Source of the DNA: Alentia gelatinosa
Lineage: Eukaryota > Annelida > Polychaeta > Phyllodocida > Polynoidae
Assembly (NCBI GenBank): GCA_950022655.1
Contig: OX465582.1
Location: forward strand, 95,308,704 to 95,372,703
Direction: 5' to 3'
Length of the DNA: 64,000 nucleotides
The position numbers were made by a program, and so were the translations under genes. Under the pieces are notes generated by a model. The model saw nothing but the letters and a program-made list of their open reading frames with translations. It was not told the origin of the DNA and did not search any database. This document shows, piece by piece, positions 45,906-53,300 of the stretch (position 1 is the stretch's first letter; every line of letters starts with the position of its first letter).

Positions 45906-46159
45906 ATCTCCTCTCCCTTGATTTATACCCTCTGGTTGAGCAATTCCTTATCGGAAGCGTGGGTATTGCTTGGAGTGATTATTGCAAGAATCAGCAGATG
46001 TGCAGCCAACTAAGAAACGGGTTGTTTATTCTAATTCTGTTCTGCAATAAGTCTAATAATATTAATATTTCACCACTTAGCGGCTTGGGAAAGTCTATGA
46101 CCATTTGTATTGCTCTTAACTCCATGTTCTTGATCATCTTTTCATTGCTGACTTTATGA
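45906..46159 (+). CDS. Candidate terminal exon of a small unknown gene
   Basis: After the acceptor CTTCTTTTTTAG the frame needed by the phase-1 exon at 44241 stays open for 83 codons and ends in TGA at 46157-46159. A canonical AATAAA lies 40 bases further (46199-46204). The joined product would be 88 residues: MADQ-D, LLSLDLYPLVEQFLIGSVG, then a polar, cysteine-containing middle (WSDYCKNQQMCSQLRNG), and a hydrophobic end that could be a membrane helix (CIALNSMFLIIFSLLTL). I do not recognise the protein. The acceptor directly abuts the end of a family A mobile element. The open frame could be chance. Confidence 0.28.
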
Positions 46160-46194
46160 AATCATCTTTGTATCATATCAATTTCATAATTTCA

Positions 46195-46217
46195 ATTTAA
46201 TAAATTTTGGTTTTATT
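46195..46217. terminator. Possible shared poly(A) element between convergent genes
   Basis: AATAAA on the plus strand (46199-46204) and TTTATT, which reads AATAAA on the minus strand (46212-46217), lie 8 bases apart. They sit between the candidate plus-strand gene ending at 46159 and the tetraspanin ending at 47287. The hexamers are visible; their use is inferred. AATAAA is frequent in AT-rich DNA. Confidence 0.35.
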
Positions 46218-46291
46218 TCAAAGTGACCACATCATTGAGTGAATTCTTTATATGTATGGTTGTAATTGACATTTTCCATGTGTTCTTACAG

Positions 46292-46431
46292 CTACATCCG
46301 GATTTTCCTTCCATTTTTAATCAATGTACATAGTCTTAATTTCATAGATATTTATGTCCACTATCCGGTACCATATTTTATAATCAATAAGGAGATTAAA
46401 AGTGTAGCCATTCTGGGAAGATGTGAGCTAG
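46292..46431 (+). CDS. Candidate internal exon, OB-fold-like strand (weak)
   Basis: 140 nt with a good acceptor (TGTTCTTACAG) and a good donor (CTAG|GTGAGA), entering in phase 2 and leaving in phase 1. The open frame reads ...YPVPYFIINKEIKSVAILG and RCELG. The pattern hydrophobic-N-x-E-I-K-x-V-x-I-L-G resembles the first strand of STN1/RPA2-type OB folds, but one short motif cannot prove it. No in-phase upstream exon was found, and it does not fit the 44241 exon. If the tetraspanin 3' UTR reaches 46217, this would be antisense to it. Confidence 0.2.
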
Positions 46432-46566
46432 GTGAGACTAGGTGCCAAACTCAACCCTTTCGCAACGCTGCTGAGAACCAAATACACACCATAAAATACG
46501 CTGCTGCAATATTATTATATCATTTTACATTTTAACCCTCTGTAGTACGCTGGTGATTTCTACAGT

Positions 46567-47286
46567 ACACAGCGTGACGTCATTACATCACAACCCCATG
46601 CTAATCCAAAATAATTCGGATTTTACATGATGGCAATTATGTTAAATGCGATGTGGTTTTAGATAGATTGGGGGAAAAAAAGAGAATATTCACATTATTT
46701 CATAAAAATAGCAGTTATTTGAGTTTCAGAAATGATGCCTCAAGGCATCATAGCATGCTAGGTCCGGGAATTCCTCCAATCATCATAGCGTAGCCAAAGG
46801 GTTAACGTTTTACTAATCATCTGTGAATATACAGAGTGCACAAAGACAGCAGGCTCGGCCATAAATGTATTTGAAATGGAAGATCTCACAATTCTCGTGT
46901 AATATACCTGACCACAAAAAAAATACTACGAAAAATAATGACCAAACTAAACCCACAAGTCACACCAAAGACTTTTTTAGGCGAACTTCCCTTCTTCTGC
47001 ACTAGCCTGGAAGCGATGTTGTATATCTGGAAATTTGATAAGGATAAAATATATACAACTTAGGACATAGATGTAAGTTCCCACTAATTATGATGATGAT
47101 TAATCATTTAACTGAATCAGATACTGTTCCTCCTAGATCACATCTTCCCGTAACTCACACATGACAAATAACAGATCTATACATTAACGAAATCACTGGA
47201 AACTTGACCAATGCCGGAGAAGATTTATCTGCACTCTGGTGACGTCACGGAGACCTGGTGACGTCACAGGCGTCATCGACGCTGGT
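46567..47286. other. Tetraspanin 3' flank / presumed 3' UTR
   Basis: AT-rich sequence without a supported gene. It contains a possible plus-strand exon tail at 46835-46902 (acceptor ATATACAG, 22 codons, stop) that would follow the 46292 exon in phase. Next to the tetraspanin stop are two GGTGACGTCAC elements 19 bases apart (octamers at 47240 and 47259). Confidence 0.4.
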
Positions 47287-47358
47287 CTACTGCACCTTTT
47301 CGTAGTTCGCCTTGTTGGCGTTTGTAGCGAGCATCACAGAGAGCGTGGCTCCGAACAG
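47287..47358 (-). CDS. Tetraspanin terminal exon: end of TM4, cytoplasmic tail, stop
   Basis: 72 nt: 23 codons and a TAG stop. The acceptor is ATGTCTTCCCCAG. It encodes LFGATLSVMLATNANKANYE then KVQ. The tail is short and ends with a tyrosine motif as in TSPAN6/7. Two perfect CRE octamers lie 21 and 40 bases beyond the stop in the presumed 3' UTR. The nearest minus-strand AATAAA I see is at 46212-46217, implying a 3' UTR of about 1.07 kb if it is used. Confidence 0.94.
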   Translation of the reverse strand: MFGATLSVMLATNANKANYEKVQ

Positions 47359-50300
47359 CTGGGGAAGACATCGACAAAAAAAGATAAGTTTATTTGTATT
47401 TCTGGGCCAACGGACGTCAAAGAAGAGTAAGCTTTTTTTTGCATTCAGTAAGCTTAATGACATTAGCAATCGCCTATCGGCGTTCTTCCTTACATCTGTC
47501 AGACATGCTATATTACAACAGAAACAGTACAAATAACAAGACAGTATCATACACGCACACAAGTATTATAAGCATTATTACAGAATTATTCATTTTCTCA
47601 CTTATGTCATACTAAATGACAAATTGCCATACCAAATAATCCTATATCATATAGAATAAAACTATATAATATAGGATTATTCAATATGGCAATTTTAATT
47701 TTAGCAAGACTTATCATAGGATAAATGTTACTGAGATAGTGGTAATTTCATTTGGATAGATGGACATGATAAACTTAGAAATCACTGATTCTCGTTCAAG
47801 TCTATTATGGTCTCATTTGGTGGCCACCCGGTTTTTTTCAGATTGCTTTATTGATCATCAAGTTTACATGGATCTGTATACATCGGGAACCTGTTTCACT
47901 AGTTTCGTGACATGTCAAGATGGCGTCTAGATGGTGTGTCCGGTTTCATAAGAACTAGACATTAGACTTCGTTTTGTCCGTTCTTGCTTGCACTGTTGGT
48001 GCCGCTTTTCATGTCTGTCTAACACTTTAGTCACGAAACTAGTGAAACAGGTCCATGATATGTAGATTTGTCTAATTCTTATGTTTGGGGTCTGTCTTTT
48101 CCTAAGGGCAGCTACTTGTGTTGTCACGAAACTAGATAACCCCAATGTCTGTATGGTGTCACAGACATGTCACGAAACTAGTGAAACATGTCCGAGTATT
48201 GATACAAAGCAAGAAATGGATGATCATAAAGCGGCTAAGGATCTCAGTCCAAGCTGGACTGGTTTTCATGATCTGGCTAATGATGGCCAATACAGGTTTG
48301 ATGTTCTTAAAAGCCATGGGGGCCGTTGAATAATACCTTGTCGTATGTGAAGCAGGGCATCGTTTCATAAACTTCGTAAGATCTTATAAAAGGTCGTAGG
48401 AAGATCCTAGGGCTAATATCGTTACATATATTTTAGTCGTACAGCTACGACCTTCGTAAATAGATCGTAGCTGTACGGTCGTTGACAGAATACATTATTT
48501 TCACTTTCTTTCCAAAGTTCCTATACGTTTCACTTTTTTGTACAGTATTACCTAAGATATTCCAGCTCGAAACTAATTGCTTTTTCAAAAATAATTTCAA
48601 CATTGATAAACGATATGTTTTGGTATACATGTATAAAATACGTATAGAATTCTCTGTTGAAATACCTTTAGTGCATAAAAAATGGGTTTTACATCCTCTA
48701 CACCTCTAGAGGTGCATTCCTTGATGACAAATGGACGACATTAACAAAATGAACGGTTTCTTATGCTACTGCTTCGAAATTTAAGATTGTTCTCACAAAC
48801 TCGTACGCGTAAGGCATGTTTTATAAACATTAAAGACATTTCTACGATATCCTTTTTTATCGTAGGTTTATTATTAAACAGCCCCCTGTGTATATATGTG
48901 GTCACTTCACAGGTGTACTTACTTGTAGGAAAGCAAGGCCAATGATGCCCCATCCAATAAACTTGAAATTGGCACTCATAAAGTCTGTCACCTTTGCGAA
49001 ACATCCCTGGAATAAAAAGACCCAAATAGAATAATTGCAGTTGAAATCCTTGAGTATATTTTCAGAAAACCGTAAGAGTAAATTTGCATTCGTTGGTATT
49101 CTGTTAGCACTCTTTAAGGTCGATGTACAGGAAGGTTGACTGTAAAACAATAAGACCACTATGAAGTTTACAACGTAGGTAAATGTTACTGTTTTGGGAA
49201 TGAATCCTGTTTATTATATCTTCATGGCTGATAACAAGCTTAAAATACCTCTCAAATCAGTTTACAATGGCTGGATAATTTTGCAGTTTGTAGGCTATAT
49301 CAATATTACTTGTAAGAGGATTTTCTTTAATTCTGAAACAAAGAAAACAAAAATTCAATGGAAACATTAAAACTGGCATCCTTGAAAACTTAGTGTTGAT
49401 AGGATGTGATGAGTATGGGTTAATGTACAACTAGGAGCAAATAGAATGTTCATCATTGATGAATGAGCGTGCAATTAGAAATGAATAAGAATTAAAAGGT
49501 TTGGGTTACATTCACTTGCACCCAGTCAACTTGCCACTTCTGCAAGTGCCTGAGTCTAAGATCGAGACATACCAAGCAGCAGTAGGTCAATGAGGTATTT
49601 TGGTCTGAAGTGATTGGTCATGGTCAGCTGGGCATGCTTCTAAGACCCTGAGACATTGGCATCCTGTCTGTTCTCAATACCACAGTGAATAGCACACAGA
49701 AAGTGAAAGGATAGTTTTTAGAGCGTGCTCGAATGCGCTATATACGTTCCCTATAAAAGGAAGAGTGGTCACATACTCTCACACTTTCAATGTGCTGAGA
49801 AAAATCTATCCCTTCACTATCTGCGTACTATTTGCTGTGCTATTGGATAAGGAGCAGGGTACCAGTGTCTGAGGGTCTTAGAGGCATGCCCAGCCATGAC
49901 CAATCACTTAAGACCGAAATACCTCATTGACCCACTGTTGTTTGATATGTTTTGATCCTAGACCCAGGCAGTTAGAGAAATAGAAAGTGGACTGGGTGCA
50001 AGTGGGTTACAGAAAATAGACTAAATATTACCCAAACCTTTTAATTGTTATTCATTTGTAAATGCACGCTCATTCATCAATGATGAACATATCATTTGCT
50101 CCTAGTTATGCAGTACGCTGTAAGTCTATATGTGACCACTCCAACTTTTAGGCAACGTATGTAGGACGTGCAAGCACTCTTTAATAAACTCTACATTCAT
50201 CACTGTTTAAAAGATGGGTGGCTCACCTCGGTGTAGATAATGCTGGAGGTTCCGTTGTTGTTGGGCAGGTCTCCGTTGGCACAGCCGGTCTCTCTACAGC

Positions 50301-53300
50301 AGGTGGGGGGCACTGTACGGGCCTGAGGCTGCCTCTTCCCCCACGGAGTCGCGAACCAGTCCTCGTACGTCAGAATCCCACAGCACTTCAGCTGGAAAAC
50401 AGGTTTCCGTCATTCATGATTATCAAGAAATATCACGTGTTTGAGTTTACTTATATGAAGCCTCGTGTGGCGTTTAGATTTGATCCTACCCCGTTTCCAC
50501 ATGGTTTTTTTCAGTATTAGAAAGTGACATGAACAACACTTTATGTCACAACCAATGACATAAACAAGTCCCATGTTAAGTCTATGGAGTTTTTAATTTG
50601 GGGTAGGATAAACGGTATCTTGGGATAGAATAAACGGTAAACCCCAACGCAAGCGGGCACCCTCCGTTTCCACCGGCCAAACAGATTGGACCTATCAATT
50701 GGAGCTATTTTAAAACTAAAAATCGATATTGACTGAATATGATCAGGACTAACCTCAGGCGATAGTGACTACGATCGGAGTGTCAGGCCGTTGGTTAAAC
50801 GTAGTCCTCTGAATTTTATAATATCTTTTGCAGTTTTTTTATTTTTTATTTATTGGTTGTTTTTTTTTACATTTTTCCTTACTTAGTGGAAAATGTGTTG
50901 TTATGAAGGACCGAATCCACCTAACAACTGACCGTAAAAAAAGGTAAAACTTGTGACATTTGAAAAAAAACCCAAATAAAGATATTTTCCTGATCGTCTT
51001 GAAGGACCGTCCTCCATGAAGACGGATCACGTAATGAGAATGCAACAAAAACCACGATAAGATCGATTGTTGTGTCGTACTTAGTTTTAAAAACACCTCC
51101 ATGTATGCCTTGGGAAATAAAGGCTGCAAGTACAGTAATAAAAAAACCCAGAAAGATTAAACTCAAGTTCTGCGGCTCACCCCGGTCTGAATACCGTCGA
51201 TGGCGTCCGTCTTTGTCGAGTCATTGCCGTACTTCATCAAAGCCTCCTCGAGCCCGGTCTGGAAACCTTCTTGCAGCTGAAAACGAAAAGGAAGGAAGCA
51301 AACTACACGTTAATAACGCCTGTAGTATTTATCCCGTGTTTTATAGGTTTCATGGAGTCTTCTTTATATTCCAAGGGGCGTTTCACTCGTTAGGTACGAT
51401 ACAATGGCTGGACGATGCGATCTATCGAACGCTGTACGACGTCGCGGACGATCCATTGGGCCGTTTAATAATCCAGGATAAATCATAGAAACTGTCCTCT
51501 GATCGTCCTAGGGCCAATGTCGTTGTATAAGCTTCTTGCTCTTAGAGCTAGGAGAGTTCAAGGATACGATCTCATGCAGCCTTTGAAATGTTTGTGTATG
51601 AATTTATCGTACAACTCGCCTTTGTACTCCAAATTATCCTATGTAATCTAAAATGCTCTTAAACCGAGAACCCCTATACGGCTATCCTACATTTAGCTTG
51701 TGGTTTTTAAAATACAGTGTAATAAGTTGTGATTTTAATTATATTCATTGTTTTGTATAACAAAGTGGCTGGTCATGGTGGAAGAGAACGGAATGTGCAT
51801 CATTAAAAGGAAGGAAAGAGCCTCTTGAGGACCCGTATAATCGTAGGTTATTTATTCAACACTTCCTAGGACATGTGGCCCATTGAATAATCCGGGATAA
51901 ATCGTAGAAATTGTCCCACGTCTATGGGACATCAGGCTTAGGTTCGAGGAACTTATCCTTAAGAGACTTCTGCGACACACTTAGGACAATTTCCAAGAGG
52001 GATTACTGTCCATCATGGATCTCATTTATGAAATGACATTTGGTGTGGATCGTCCCGGACCTCCTCCATCTTCAGTTAGATCTCATTGTACAGCCCAACG
52101 GTATATTCTGGATTATTCAACAGGCCACATAGTCATGATTGTTACATAAAAGACATCATAGGAGACACGGGAATCGCTCGTACAATTGTCGTATATGATC
52201 ATACAAAGTTTATGAAACGAACCCTAGGTACATGTATATCGAAATGTTAATTGTTTTCTTTAGTTCACTCTCTTTATTTGTTTATCCAACGACGGCAATA
52301 GTTTAATTTTCAAGTACTTTTAGGTTAGTATAAAAGAATATAAGAACAAGACAATGAGATATTTCATATGACTACTATACCACTGACTACAATGGGAGAA
52401 AACCAAAGTTTGCTGATGACTTAAATTTCCTTTTGCTTTATAGTGTTATCAATATCAATTATACCATTGGATTCTTAGTTTGAAATTGTTGTACTATCTA
52501 TGTCGAGGATTTATTATGCTAGGCTTATCGGAATAATCACATCTTGTCTGACATAATGGATATCGAATATGCCTGAATATTCAGGGACACATGACTTAGT
52601 TAATGTACTTTCTGATAGAAAGCCTATACCTCTTTTAAAGTACGTTTATTTCATCTCTCGCAGCGGGCGAGTTATCCTGATACAAGTATGCTCGTCTGAT
52701 AACAATTAAAGGTTGTCTTTCATATCCATTTGTTATACATTTGGGAGAATAACATTGAGAAAGGAAAATATAACTAGTGGGAATCATTGGTATACTTATT
52801 TTCTTGCAATATACAGGTAACTGGCCAATAAAGGAATCAACAAAAACACAGAGAGTATCGTTCACCATATACAGTCACTCCTCACAGCGGATGTAGGTGG
52901 CGCTGAGGTATGTAACGACTTACCTTGTTCCGGTAGATGAGTCCTCCTGCGCCCATACACAGCTCCACGACGAAGATGAGACCGAGGAAGATCGCAAACT
53001 GAAATGAGTTATATTTTGAAATGAATTACAATAAACATGATGTTACTGGTTAAGAATTTATCATCCACTTAATACAAACTATACATAGATTGATTTGTTT
53101 GGGTAGTTTAACGTCCAATTTGTTCAATTAGACTTGTATCCATAGAAAAGAAATTCTTGATGGGGAACCATCAATGAACAAAACTTTTGATAAATTGTAT
53201 CCATAGAAAACACATATAGAGTGTGTATCACCATACCTGGAGAATATAAATATATTGTATGCCCTGGACTGCAAAAATCGAAGAATGGCGCGTACCGAAA

